Shown here: piece by piece, positions 50,301 to 55,139 of the stretch
Position numbering within the stretch: position 1 is the first letter of the stretch
Layout: every line of letters begins with the position of its first letter
DNA from: Tretioscincus oriximinensis
Taxonomy: Eukaryota > Chordata > Lepidosauria > Squamata > Gymnophthalmidae
DNA: 64,000 bases
NCBI GenBank assembly: GCA_022410635.1
Contig: JAJVDF010000168.1
Coordinates: 1,779,079 to 1,843,078 of the forward strand
Reading direction: 5' to 3'
Position numbers and translations under genes: made by a program
The notes under the pieces: generated by a model
Databases searched by the model: none
Told to the model about the DNA's origin: nothing
What the model saw: only the letters and a program-made list of their open reading frames with translations

Positions 50301-53154
50301 ATTATATTAANNACTCAGGGANGTAATAAGATCACAGGAATGCTATACCACCTGCTCAACCGTACACAATTTGACTATCAGGCAGATATTAGGCAAAAAT
50401 GGGCAATGGATACAATAATACCTGAATTAGACTGGGAGCAATGGATACAGAAAATTATATCCATTAAAAATAATAAAATAAAAGAGATCCAGCTTAAATT
50501 GATGTCGAGGTGGTATCGCACTCCCGCCCAACTGTCGCATATGGNAGNNGGGCCACCGGTATGTTGGCACAGCTGTCAGGAAGCCGGCAATTATTTCCAC
50601 ATGATCTATAATTGCATTGAAATACAAGATTTTTGGAGCTCAATATTAAGGGAATTAAGAAATATCGTAGGACTTACTATTCCAAGAACGGTAAAACTCA
50701 GTATAATGGGAATCACGACACAGCTTACTACTTCTAGGCATGATAATGTAATTATAGAGCACGCAATCTGGGCTGCTCAAATTGTGATTGCCAGAAGATG
50801 GAAGACAAAAGAACACTGGACTTTACAGGCGTGGTACGAATATCTAGCCGAATTCCTATTATTCGACGTCATCAGAGAAAAAAGACTAAGACTATTGGGA
50901 CAAACCCCAAAGGAGAGCTGGGAGACGAGATGGAGAAAATTGATTACATATAGTGTTGGGAATCAAAACTGTACTGTTCTGTCTTATACTGTCACAATGT
51001 TACTGGATACAAGGCTATTACTATAACCAAGACTATTCCAACTAAGATTTCTCTTCATGGGGGGGAGGGCAGGGTTGCTGTCTATGTTGTGAAGTGATGT
51101 TAAGTAATTATTGTCCAGCAAAGGGGCTAGCAGCACTTTGAGACTAACTTGAGAAAAGTGGTTGGCATAAGCTTTCGTAGACAGGTCTACTTCTTCAGAT
51201 GCTGAGGGACTAATGCCAGGGTCAGGTATTTATAGGGAAATGTGTATGGGAGAAGACAAAGCATATGCAACTGTAGGGAGGTGTTGAATTGCAGGTAAAT
51301 AGCAGGAACTAGTATTTGATTGATTCTCTACCAGACATTGCACCTTGTTGCCCCAGGCACTTTTTTACATAAGAGGATTAGTTCCTGCTATTTACCTGTC
51401 TTTTTAAGGAGATTAGTTCCTGCTATTTACCTGCAATTCAACACCTCCCTACAGTTGCATATGCTTTGTCTTCTCCCATACACATTTCCCTATAAATACC
51501 TGACCCTGGCATTAGTCCCTCAGCATCTGAAGAAGTAGACCTGTCTACGAAAGCTTATGCCAACCACTTTTCTCAAGTTAGTCTCAAAGTGCTGCTAGCC
51601 CCTTTGCTGGACTTTCTGCTAGACTAACACGGCTATTTCTCTGAAATTAAGTAATTATGTTTTTGTATGTCCATGTTTTCTCTGTATATTTCTGTGAAAA
51701 ATTTTCAATAAAAATTAAAAAAAAACACCTCTATTTGGTTTTATTCTCTCTCTCTCCATGATAACCATTTTGTAACTAGTGCCCAAAGGATTTTCACCGA
51801 AGNCACCATATGGTGACAGAGAAAGAAAACCTTTGTTCTAGAAAGTAAGGGGTATAAGTGTGAAAGAAAAAGAAATGGAAAAATTATAGTAGTAAAACGA
51901 AAAACCTTTATTAAAAAAAATGTTCTCACCTGTGATGGTTTTTTTGAATATTCTTTGAAAAACCTTTCTAGTGTAGGGTTAGGCTGGGGAACAATACGTT
52001 TCACTTCTTTTATTCCTAACACACTTGCAAGGGGAGCAGCGATAAATCTGAAAAGATAAGGCAGGAAAATTGTGGATTTATTTATCTTTTTGCAACCTGA
52101 ATTACACCAAAGATTCCAAACAATCTTGTAAAAAAAGGACAGTAGGTCCCTGAGAGAAAATGATTTATAGTACAGTTTGGAGATAATTACCATTTCATAN
52201 AATCTAATCTAGCTATATCAAATATCTTCCTCCTGACTATGGGACTTTCTGCACCTACTTTAAATCTAGGTCATACAGTTCATTTCGGTGAAAGAAGGTC
52301 CAGGCCTTTCTGGTTTGGAAGCCTATAGGGTGTTCAAACCTTATTCAAACATTAACTATCTTTGGTCCATTATTGACTCTGCATGTGGGAATGGGCTGCT
52401 CCATTCTCCCTATTGGACACAGGGAAGTGTGAAGAAGTCAGAATTATGCTTCCATCACTTTCTACTCAGTAAAGTAGGACTGGTTTTACTTCTGCTATAA
52501 AATATTAACAAAAGAGCTCTAGAGAACTGGCAACACCACACCAAGGGAAGCTTAAGTCTTAGATATGCAGAAACAACACAATACACAAATGTAAACAGTT
52601 ATCAAAAAACACAAGGAACCCCCACAGATAGAAAAAGCATGGGCAACTTGTCAACAACAACCGTCAGCTACAACTGTCTGTGGACCTTTTCTTGAAGCAG
52701 CTGGTGCTTGGGTGTGCCTCATTAAACCAGCTCTCTCAGCTGCCGTAGTTAACCTTTTCTGTGTTTGATTCTTGCCTCTACAAGCTNCAAAATGTTGAAT
52801 ATCAATCTGTTCCTCTCCTTCCTCAGCTATGGCTACAGAAGAAGGCCCTGCATGCAACTCAGGAACCTCTGGTAGGTTGTCTATGTTGGATCCAGTCCTT
52901 GCTGGGTGATGAGGGGACACTTTTGTATTCAGAATAGGAATGCACTGGAATGAATGATTCAGCAAACCTCACCTTTCTACAAGGAATCTGATCATCAACA
53001 TCACAAGGGCGTATGGAAAGATAGCCAATAATTGGAGTGGTCTTGCGGCGGCAAAGCCATCACGGCCTTCAAAGTCTGACCAAGTGCAGTTATTTGGCAT
53101 CCAAAAGTTCTCCCACCAAAACCAATTGTAGAAGGTATTTACTATGTTATCCAT
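13034..53154 (-). CDS. CERS3: Ceramide synthase, CERS3-like; 10 coding exons, 426 aa
   Basis: Joining 53154-52973, 52047-51930, 41259-41141, 39471-39414, 37280-37230, 36111-36019, 34722-34594, 32815-32709, 30182-30026 and 13300-13034 gives 1281 bases, a 426-residue protein plus stop, with every junction GT-AG and in phase. Seen: TM segment about 42-59; homeobox-like domain about 75-138 with WFRRRRN; TLC domain from about 140; Lag1p motif at 208-250 with H215-H216, H242-D243 and D246; acidic tail 342-361; KNG repeat 377-416. Known of the family: ER membrane enzymes that N-acylate sphinganine with acyl-CoA; CERS3 uses very- and ultra-long acyl chains and is needed for the skin permeability barrier and in testis. 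VHDIAD, LHIYWGY, FIFIK and the long acidic tail resemble CERS3 more than CERS2 or CERS4. Human CERS3 is about 383 residues; the excess is mainly the repeated tail. A lineage-specific CERS3 duplicate cannot be excluded. The key Lag1p residues are all present, so it looks functional. Confidence 0.9.
13067..13186 (-). repeat. In-frame 30-bp tandem repeat in the CERS3 tail, 4 copies
   Basis: Four units of exactly 30 bases translate as [30 protein letters not shown] and [10 protein letters not shown]. The period keeps the frame, so the repeat lengthens the cytosolic C-terminus by up to 30-40 residues. The human protein, as I recall it, has a single K-N-G-L-G segment in the matching place. Confidence 0.9.
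13790..14140 (-). mobile_element. CR1 LINE 3' end
   Basis: Close copy of the 2845-3150 segment, from the tail 'aagaacataagaagagcc' to 'ctgggtgaaaaaatactttcc'. It lies about 490 bases inside the last intron of CERS3. Confidence 0.85.
14141..15530. other. Intronic sequence, nothing recognised
   Basis: No exon or intact repeat. A G run lies at 15276-15288. Confidence 0.5.
15548..15626 (+). mobile_element. Foldback repeat, short copy, with 13-bp target duplication
   Basis: Conserved end 'ttcagagaaatagccgtg', then 'agtctagcagaaagtccagc' and a duplicated 'aaagtccagcaaaggag'. Flanked by TGCCCTCCTCTAG at 15535-15547 and 15627-15639. No internal coding capacity. Confidence 0.8.
15640..17670. other. 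Intronic sequence, nothing recognised
   Basis: A/T-rich; 'tctcaccacagtgagaacc' style short palindrome at 15698-15730. No splice-supported frame. Confidence 0.5.
17676..17710 (+). repeat. (GAAT)n microsatellite
   Basis: About eight GAAT units, the last imperfect. Confidence 0.9.
18078..18182 (+). mobile_element. Foldback repeat, hairpin copy, with 15-bp target duplication
   Basis: Starts 'tcagagaaatagccctg' and contains a near-perfect hairpin: 'gtccagcaagggagctagca' pairs with its reverse complement at the right end. Flanked by ACATGCTATCCAAAT at 18063-18077 and 18183-18197. Confidence 0.85.
18246..18516 (+). repeat. Compound (TATG)n (CATG)n (CTAT)n (CTAC)n microsatellite
   Basis: Four neighbouring tetranucleotide tracts, about 270 bp in all, in the last CERS3 intron. 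Open frames here are artefacts. Confidence 0.95.
18520..20150. other. Intronic sequence, little recognised
   Basis: No exon. A TATATA tract lies around 19358-19400. 'Ctacttcttgtttgtatttc' style blocks near 18640 resemble 14150 and may be an old repeat. Confidence 0.5.
20285..20480 (-). mobile_element. SINE-like fragment, reverse orientation
   Basis: 'gaagaagaggagtcaatttttatatctc' to 'gaatcgaactgagag' resembles a reversed tRNA-derived SINE with tail and B-box region; more diverged than the others. Confidence 0.45.
20503..20745 (+). mobile_element. SINE family A
   Basis: B box 'ggttcaatccc', body 'tcacagttctttagaactct', tail 'aaacaaataaataataaa'. The single-body version, without the 96-bp expansion seen at 1105-1650. 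Confidence 0.8.
21350..21660. other. Local CpG- and GC-rich block in the intron
   Basis: Clusters of CG dinucleotides ('ctggcggcgcacc', 'gtgcgtcgccaccgg', 'catggcggcacc') in otherwise A/T-rich surroundings. No splice-supported frame. Could be part of a repeat or LTR; not identified. Confidence 0.4.
22213..22470 (+). mobile_element. Unclassified DNA-element family C, copy 1
   Basis: Shares a long diverged block ('gttggtagcaacatca', 'gaatttctagccac', 'ttgtgtgattcagcag', 'acattcagcaatgt') with the reverse strand of 62543-62880 and part of 57146-57541. Confidence 0.55.
22471..23639. other. Intronic sequence, little recognised
   Basis: Short open frames only. A stretch at 22800-23240 reads like a degraded coding repeat but no family motif was identified. 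Confidence 0.35.
23648..23965 (+). mobile_element. SPIN-like non-autonomous hAT element
   Basis: Begins CAGCGGTCCTCAACCTGTGG and ends GGTTGAGAACCACTG, with the 8-bp duplication CTCTAAAG at 23640-23647 and 23966-23973. The end sequences, including 'gtgggtcgcgacccc' and 'gtagcaaaattacagtt', match my knowledge of SPIN ('Space Invader') hAT elements. 318 bp with no transposase frame. Confidence 0.85.
24470..24850. other. Possible unclassified repeat
   Basis: GC-richer block with a C run (24500-24512) and repeated 'gatgtcatttc / gatgtcactctgg / gacatcatttgcc' motifs. Open frames here have no recognisable product. Confidence 0.3.
25560..26460 (+). repeat. Diverged ~212-bp tandem array, about 4 copies
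   Basis: The anchor 'atcctgagg' recurs at 25658, 25875, 26086 and 26295 (spacings 217, 211, 209). Each unit also carries 'cagcttgttcctagaag', 'aaatggttaaaagcc' and an 'aactagataggaca'-like block in the same order. No coding potential; not recognised as a known family. Confidence 0.8.
26762..26932. repeat. Palindrome, family D
   Basis: 'aggaggcggagac...ctgctgg' on the left pairs with 'ccagcag...gtctccgcctcct' on the right; the inner 'gggtaacattctggg' pairs with 'ccaaaatgttaccc'. Part of the same family as 58800-58930 and about 20160-20235. Confidence 0.7.
26964..27161. mobile_element. Palindromic MITE, ends AGCTGTCAAAAAGGAC
   Basis: Arms of about 85 bases are nearly identical in inverted orientation, e.g. 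'ttccttggaataggagcctg' against 'caggctcctattccaagga'. Short unpaired centre around 27040-27085. Confidence 0.75.
27190..27790. other. Further inverted-repeat material
   Basis: 'aatagtttattccaagataaacg' (about 27296) and 'cctggaataaactattgctcagat' (about 27475) are inverted, and 'gtgtgcacacagcc' and 'tgtgcacacaacc' recur near 27405 and 27762. Likely overlapping remnants of palindromic DNA elements. Confidence 0.45.
28606..28991 (+). mobile_element. Helitron-like non-autonomous element
   Basis: Starts TC after an A and ends with the hairpin 'gcccactgc...gcagcgggc', eight bases, then CTAG followed by T. TC start, 3' hairpin, CTRR end and A^T insertion are the Helitron hallmarks. The interior is a polypurine GGAAGG-type tract. 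Related ends at 31090 and 36410 (reverse orientation). Confidence 0.6.
30026..30182 (-). CDS. CERS3: CERS3 coding exon 9 (residues 286-338)
   Basis: The first base completes Trp286; the exon then encodes [12 protein letters not shown], a luminal loop thought to set acyl-chain specificity in this family, and the last membrane segment with L-H-I-Y-W-G-Y, ending K-F-I-F-I-K. Acceptor CTTTCAG, donor GTAAG, exit phase 0. Confidence 0.92.
30440..30500 (+). mobile_element. L2-like LINE 3' tail fragment
   Basis: 'ggtataggatggtagagaaatgc' followed by (AAAT)n, the same terminal sequence as at 42020-42060 and 46060-46103. Confidence 0.4.
30555..30660 (+). repeat. TTC/TAC-rich polypyrimidine tract
   Basis: (TTCTTCTAC)n grading into CCTCCTCC; open frames across it are artefacts. 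Confidence 0.9.
31090..31330 (-). mobile_element. Helitron-like 3' end, truncated
   Basis: Read on the minus strand: hairpin 'agcctgttgcattaccgtaacacaacgggct', short spacer, CTAG, then T. Followed upstream (higher coordinates) by a C/T-rich body. Same family as 28606-28991. Confidence 0.55.
31335..31595 (+). mobile_element. CR1 LINE fragment, 3' end cut by R4 junction
   Basis: 'aagggcaacaagaatgatcaagggg' to 'cacccagagggtcatcagc' is CR1 RT C-terminus. The sequence stops where an opposite-strand R4-like segment begins, while other copies continue 'ggcctgtggaatttactt'. Confidence 0.8.
31596..32143 (-). mobile_element. R4/Dong-type LINE fragment, endonuclease end
   Basis: On the minus strand: [10 protein letters not shown], then [16 protein letters not shown] (CCHC-type motif), and after a break [18 protein letters not shown]. 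This matches the C-terminal CCHC plus restriction-like endonuclease (PD...D) layout of R2/R4-group LINEs. Broken by stops; not active. Confidence 0.7.
32153..32235 (+). repeat. (TTATTG)n / (TTA)n microsatellite
   Basis: Irregular TTATTG, TGTTA and TTA units next to the R4 fragment. Confidence 0.9.
32297..32560 (+). repeat. (AGT)n/(GGT)n trinucleotide microsatellite
   Basis: About 265 bp of AGT with interspersed GGT, GCT and GTT, between CERS3 exons 8 and 9. It generates long false Thr- or Val-rich frames. Confidence 0.95.
32709..32815 (-). CDS. CERS3: CERS3 coding exon 8 (residues 251-286)
   Basis: Codes [14 protein letters not shown] and a hydrophobic stretch ending [10 protein letters not shown]. 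The donor GTGAGT (32708-32703) splits the Trp286 codon after TG. The acceptor is CCCTTTAG at 32816-32817. It lies about 150 bases from a 265-bp AGT microsatellite. Confidence 0.9.
33165..33345 (+). mobile_element. CR1 LINE 3' UTR end
   Basis: 'gatggagcaacaggcaggactcctg' to 'gtatggctcttcttatgttct', the terminal CR1 sequence with its tail. Confidence 0.8.
33350..33790. other. Probable old interspersed repeat
   Basis: 'gagattataaggatgagaacaagggtc' and neighbouring blocks resemble repeated sequence but I cannot assign a family; no exon. Confidence 0.3.
33797..34122 (+). mobile_element. CR1 LINE 3' end
   Basis: 'gcctgtggaatttacttcctgaagagg' to the tail 'ttcttatgttcttatg'. One of the best preserved CR1 3' ends here. 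Confidence 0.85.
34260..34430 (+). mobile_element. Older CR1-like 3' end
   Basis: 'ggattagatgggttctggccc' and 'ccagcaggctccactcatgttctta' are CR1 3'-end blocks in diverged form. Confidence 0.6.
34594..34722 (-). CDS. CERS3: CERS3 coding exon 7 (residues 208-250, Lag1p catalytic motif)
   Basis: Holds the Lag1p motif: D-F-S-A-H-V-V-H-H, then [14 protein letters not shown], then [10 protein letters not shown]. The adjacent histidines 215-216 and the His242-Asp243 pair correspond to residues required for activity in studied family members. VHDxAD rather than HDSSD is a CERS3-type feature. Acceptor GTCTACAG, donor GTAAC, phase 0 on both sides. Confidence 0.93.
36019..36111 (-). CDS. CERS3: CERS3 coding exon 6 (residues 177-207)
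   Basis: Codes [17 protein letters not shown] and ends G-T-D-T-K-R-K, a strongly conserved TLC-domain block that includes a membrane segment. The acceptor is TCATTACAG and the donor GTAAG, both phase 0. One N at 36109 falls in the third position of the first codon (CCN, Pro whichever base it is), so it does not affect the protein. Confidence 0.9.
36410..36660 (-). mobile_element. Helitron-like element, diverged
   Basis: Hairpin 'cctgttgcatttcgataatgcaacggg' at the left edge, C/T-rich body, and 'tctggaggctgccaaagttc' at the other end, shared with 28606-28650. The terminal CTRR is degraded. Confidence 0.5.
36695..36862 (+). mobile_element. CR1-like 3' end
   Basis: 'gtattcctgaaatgccatttgca' to 'cagcctgattcagcagggttcctctt'. 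Confidence 0.65.
37230..37280 (-). CDS. CERS3: CERS3 coding exon 5 (residues 160-176)
   Basis: A 51-base exon coding [17 protein letters not shown]. This matches the conserved D-K-P-W-(L/F)-Y motif and Y-P of ceramide synthases. The acceptor is TTCCCTCCAG, the donor GTAGGT; both boundaries are phase 0. Confidence 0.87.
37440..37960. other. Probable unclassified interspersed repeat
   Basis: 'agagttgggtgtcatcagcctattgatgg' and nearby phrases recur widely in reptile genomes as far as I remember, but no family was assigned. Lies between CERS3 exons 5 and 4. Confidence 0.3.
38480..38625 (-). mobile_element. SINE family A fragment
   Basis: 'gggagtaacccaaggtcacccagctgg' to 'gacacactaaccaccatagcag' is the reversed SINE body and A-box region. 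Confidence 0.6.
38967..39229 (-). mobile_element. SINE family A, near full length
   Basis: From the (TTTA)n tail through 'cccaaggttacccagctggc' to 'ccaacactctaaccactaca' and 'aaactggctc', i.e. the reversed tRNA-like head. It sits less than 200 bases from CERS3 exon 4. Confidence 0.85.
39414..39471 (-). CDS. CERS3: CERS3 coding exon 4 (residues 140-159)
   Basis: Encodes C-W-R-F-V-F-Y and a hydrophobic stretch ending F-L-C-D, the second membrane segment and start of the TLC domain. The acceptor is TATTTGCAG; the donor is GTAAGT directly after the Asp159 codon. Only 58 bases long, so it was found by comparison with the family rather than by frame length. Confidence 0.88.
40075..40512 (+). mobile_element. 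CR1 LINE 3' end
   Basis: RT C-terminal frame (G-K-Y-F-F-H...) followed by the CR1 3' UTR and tail 'atgttcttatgttcttatg'. Confidence 0.8.
40563..40902 (+). repeat. (GAA)n tract interrupted by a 225-base N gap
   Basis: GAAGGA units enter the gap at 40590; pure GAA leaves it at 40815 and runs to about 40902. The true length is unknown. It sits in the CERS3 intron just downstream of exon 3. Confidence 0.9.
41141..41259 (-). CDS. CERS3: CERS3 coding exon 3 (residues 101-139, homeobox-like helix)
   Basis: Contains [21 protein letters not shown], the recognition-helix part of the ceramide synthase homeobox-like domain, then K-K-F-Q-E-S. The acceptor is CTTCACAG at 41260-41261; the donor GTAAG at 41140 follows TG, which joins the C of the next exon to give Cys140. 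Preceding intron about 10.7 kb. Confidence 0.92.
41675..42060 (+). mobile_element. L2-like LINE 3' end
   Basis: 'cccatattgacctgcccgtgctttaag' through 'ctatggaacagtctccccc' to 'taaggcagtatagaaatgtaa' and (AAAT)n. Parallel to 45835-46105 and 7085-7530. It lies about 420 bases upstream of CERS3 exon 3. Confidence 0.65.
42366..42901 (+). mobile_element. L1 3' UTR insertion with 10-bp target duplication
   Basis: G-rich start, A/T-rich end with an A-rich tail, flanked by CACCCTTCAA at 42356-42365 and 42902-42911. It looks like a truncated L1 3' UTR; no ORF2 remains. Confidence 0.5.
43622..43853. mobile_element. Mariner-type MITE, TIR CAGGGTGCTTCAAAAA
   Basis: 232 bp with terminal arms of about 75 bases ('gtatacacactttgaacttcc' reversed at the other end), flanked by TA (43620-43621, 43854-43855). 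No transposase. Confidence 0.85.
43879..44255 (+). repeat. 39-bp minisatellite, about 10 copies
   Basis: The unit 'tatagacattcaatcttcag' plus 'tccttctcttagtccaacc' is repeated at an exact 39-base period; two variants (tcaatc and ttgatc) mostly alternate, suggesting a 78-bp higher-order unit. The 39-base period keeps a spurious 138-codon frame open. Confidence 0.9.
45125..45700 (-). mobile_element. CR1 LINE of a second, older subfamily
   Basis: 'gaatcatagaatcatagcgttgg' is the reversed CR1 tail seen in birds and reptiles; the following sequence is CR1 3' UTR and RT C-terminus ('ggtccccagaactgaacacgg'). Different from the AACATAAGAAGAGCC subfamily above. Confidence 0.8.
45835..46105 (+). mobile_element. 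L2-like LINE 3' end
   Basis: 'gagggtgggaacccagga' to 'ggtatagggcagtacaga' and (AAAT)n; the closest relative is 41790-42060. Confidence 0.65.
46551..47663 (+). mobile_element. L1 insertion with inverted 5' part (twin-primed)
   Basis: Flanked by CCAATCTGTACAT at 46538-46550 and 47664-47676. 46551 to about 46750 reads as L1 ORF2 on the minus strand ([10 protein letters not shown]), while the rest reads on plus ([13 protein letters not shown]...H-L-W-W-E-C) into a 3' UTR. The inverted piece comes from just upstream in ORF2, as twin priming predicts. Multiple stops; dead copy. Confidence 0.75.
48344..49180 (-). mobile_element. L1 LINE 3' end, minus strand, 13-bp duplication
   Basis: Reverse frame contains [22 protein letters not shown] and [12 protein letters not shown], the L1 ORF2 C-terminus. 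Flanked by TGGATTCAACCTC at 48331-48343 and 49181-49193. The 3' end faces 48344; a C run (48427-48439) lies in its 3' UTR. Confidence 0.75.
49187..51724 (+). mobile_element. L1 LINE, ORF2 RT to 3' tail, with nested foldback repeat
   Basis: Frame 49170-50259 carries A-L-E-P-L-A, the RT active-site Y-A-D-D-A and Y-L-G-V-S-L-T; after a frameshift near 50230, frame to 51026 carries the C-x3-C-x7-H-x4-C motif (C-W-H-S-C ... H-M-I-Y-N-C) and ends I-T-Y-S-V. Several Ns lie near the frameshift. The 3' tail 'aataaaaattaaaaaaaa' ends near 51724. 5'-truncated within the RT, lacking ORF1 and endonuclease, so not autonomous. A 535-bp foldback repeat interrupts its 3' UTR. Confidence 0.85.
51112..51646 (-). 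mobile_element. Foldback repeat, long palindromic copy, 12-bp duplication
   Basis: Arms of about 200 bases (51114 on, and back from 51615) are nearly perfect reverse complements, e.g. 'aagctttcgtagacaggtc' and 'gacctgtctacgaaagctt'. The right end carries the unpaired conserved 'agactaacacggctatttct'. Flanked by TTAAGTAATTAT at 51100-51111 and 51647-51658. The centre (51312-51420) contains a direct duplication of 'attagttcctgctatttacc'. Confidence 0.85.
51930..52047 (-). CDS. CERS3: CERS3 coding exon 2 (residues 61-100)
   Basis: Encodes [14 protein letters not shown] followed by the start of the homeobox-like region (P-N-P-T-L-E-R-F-F). The acceptor is CTTTTCAG at 52048-52049, and its first base completes Arg61. 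The donor GTGAG follows the Gln100 codon, so the exon ends in phase 0. Confidence 0.9.
52973..53154 (-). CDS. CERS3: CERS3 coding exon 1 (residues 1-60)
   Basis: Encodes the N-terminus, including the family signature W-F-W-W-E-N-F-W and the T-W-S-D-F-E block, followed by hydrophobic residues 42-59 (first membrane segment). The ATG at 53154-53152 has A at -3 and G at +4, a strong context. The exon itself probably begins at 53163, after a TTCTCTTCTTCAG acceptor, leaving 9 bases of 5' UTR here and implying an upstream non-coding exon that I did not find. The donor GT is at 52972-52971, after two bases of the Arg61 codon. N22-C-T24 is an N-glycosylation sequon at the place where several ceramide synthases carry one. 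Confidence 0.9.
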
Positions 53155-53362
53155 TCTGATTGGCTGAAGAAGAGAAAATAAGTCAAATTTAGTTATTTCT
53201 TCATTTCTTAACAGTTTATACTTAGCTTGGAACACAAAATGCTTTATTAGGGCCATCATCTTCCTAACATGTAAGTCCANGGTAGACGTATAATGCAGAA
53301 AAAAATACTGTTTAGCGATTCTGGAAAAATGCAAATCAAATCGTTTAAAAATAAATTTTAGG

Positions 53363-53650
53363 ATAAGCAAACTGACCTACTAGACAAGATCTTAATGGGG
53401 CTTTTGAAAAATTAAACTCAAANCTGAATAACATTGAAAAAACCTGCATAAGTAATGAAAAAGCACTCGCAGAGCTCAACCTAAAAACAGAACTACTTGC
53501 GAGTAAACTGACCGAGCTGGAGGAAAAGGAACGACAAAATGAAAGAATGTGGGAACAACAGGAGGAAAAAATTAAACAACTCACCTCAAAACTTGCCTCT
53601 TATGAGGACCGAATGAGAAAAGTGAATATACGCCTGAGAGGGGTAATGGG
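53363..53650 (+). mobile_element. L1 ORF1 coiled-coil fragment
   Basis: Plus-strand frame: N-E-K-A-L-A-E-L-N-L-K-T-E-L-L, L-T-E-L-E-E-K-E-R-Q and D-R-M-R-K-V-N-I-R-L-R-G-V, typical of the L1 ORF1 coiled coil leading into the RRM. Followed by an A-rich stretch (53735-53790). About 200 bases upstream of CERS3 coding exon 1. Confidence 0.7.
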
Positions 53651-53839
53651 TGGTTGGGATTTATGGAGATGGATTACGTTAAATGTTTAACAATGTAAAA
53701 TCTTAATGCTTTTTTTGACTCATCCATAAAAAAGTAAAACTGAAAAAAAAATNAAAAAAAATAAAAAAGCAAAAATAATGTAAAAATAAATTTTAGAAAA
53801 AGGAAGATTAAAAAACGTAGTCAAAGGTTTATAAATAGC

Positions 53840-54235
53840 TAACCTTGTCAGATATCACAAGAAGAAGAAGAAAAAGAACAAGAAAAAAGGGCAAGAACAA
53901 GAACAAGGAGAAGGAGAAGAAGGAGAAGGAGAAGAGGAAGAGGAAGAAGAAGAGGAGGAGGAGGAAGAAGAAGAACTAGGTTCTTATACCCTGCTTTTCT
54001 CATCTTTCAAAGGGACTCAAAGTGCTCTCAAATGTATTTTGCCTGAAGGCTGACATTCTGTCTTTCCCACTATGCTATGGTGGTTCCCATGTATCTTGCA
54101 GGCAGTTGCAATTTCTTGTAATTCCTGCTTTCTAATAGCTGAGTTGGCTAGAGCTACAGGCTAGTGGAAGGTGCTCAACTCTTCCCATGTCTGACATAGT
54201 GCTTTGAAACCCCATCTCCCAGTTGAGAGACGGCT
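53840..54235 (-). mobile_element. SINE family B with expanded GAA tail
   Basis: Reversed SINE body (53975-54235: 'cttataccctgcttttctc' to 'cccatctcccagttgagagacgg'). Its tail has grown into a GAA/GAG-rich tract from about 53855 to 53974. Confidence 0.8.
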
Positions 54236-54804
54236 TCCTTAGCGACATTTGAGTAATTTACACCTTCTAAATCTCTGAGCACTTTGGAACAGTCTGTGAA
54301 ACAGCAACAAAAGAATCGGTAACATTGTATATCTTAAAAGATTCTGAGACATATCTCAAAGTCCAATACAGAACATACTGCATTGTCCAGTCACAAGCTG
54401 AGTAAATCCTGGATCATTGGGACTAAAATAATCTTATTCAGTTGAAGTACAACCAGGGCACCATCCAAGATTGAGCATAGAAGTATTGAATAACACACTG
54501 AGTTGACATCTTCATTCATTCATTTTTAAGTAAACATCCATAAATAAACACAAATCTATTGTGAAGCAGGTCAAGAGAATATCTGATCAATTTTGGAACT
54601 ATTGCTTCAAGGATAAGAAAAAACCAACAACTACTGTTTCATTGCCAAGAGGGATGTGCAACGAAGAAGTGGCCCTCTAACTAACATTGTGGTGTCCAAC
54701 AAGATTTCCATGTAGAATTGTAACAAAGAGAAATGAGAGAACAACCAGACACATAAGCAACACGGCCATAGTTAAAGCAAGAGAGGACTTTAGGGATAAA
54801 ACTA

Positions 54805-55139
54805 TGTTGGGATAGTGGCTGTCTCACGGCTGGTGGGTGGGCACACTCAGGCCAGCAGAGGCAGTCAAAGGCAGTTGTTCAGGCTTTGCAACCACCAAAC
54901 TTTAGCAGGCCTCTGGGGTAAANTAAAGTTCAAGGTGTTGGTAGCGTGTGCTGAGATAATTGGGAAAATGTTCCTTCTTGTTATCAGTTTCCTCTTCCAG
55001 TTAACTCCCAAAACGTTCTCCTGAGAACGGTGTTTAATTGGGGATGACTGCATGGACAGTGTGTAACTGGGAAGGTGATGAACGATGATATAAGCAAGCC
55101 TTGTATACAATAAACTCAATCTTCTCTCTATTCTTCACA
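54805..55139 (+). mobile_element. Candidate solo LTR (TG...CA)
   Basis: Begins TGTTGGGATAGTGG, has 'gatataagcaagcc' (TATA-like) and 'acaataaactc' (polyadenylation signal-like) near the end, and ends TTCTTCACA. About 335 bp. No target duplication and no internal retroviral sequence seen. Confidence 0.4.

Noticed and set aside
49099..51026. Two long frames as possible host genes
   Set aside because: They carry the L1 reverse transcriptase Y-A-D-D and C-terminal CCHC motifs and are frameshifted; a retrotransposon, not a host gene.
53345..53584. Ser-rich minus-strand frame near CERS3 exon 1 as an alternative N-terminus
   Set aside because: It is the antisense of an L1 ORF1 coiled-coil fragment.
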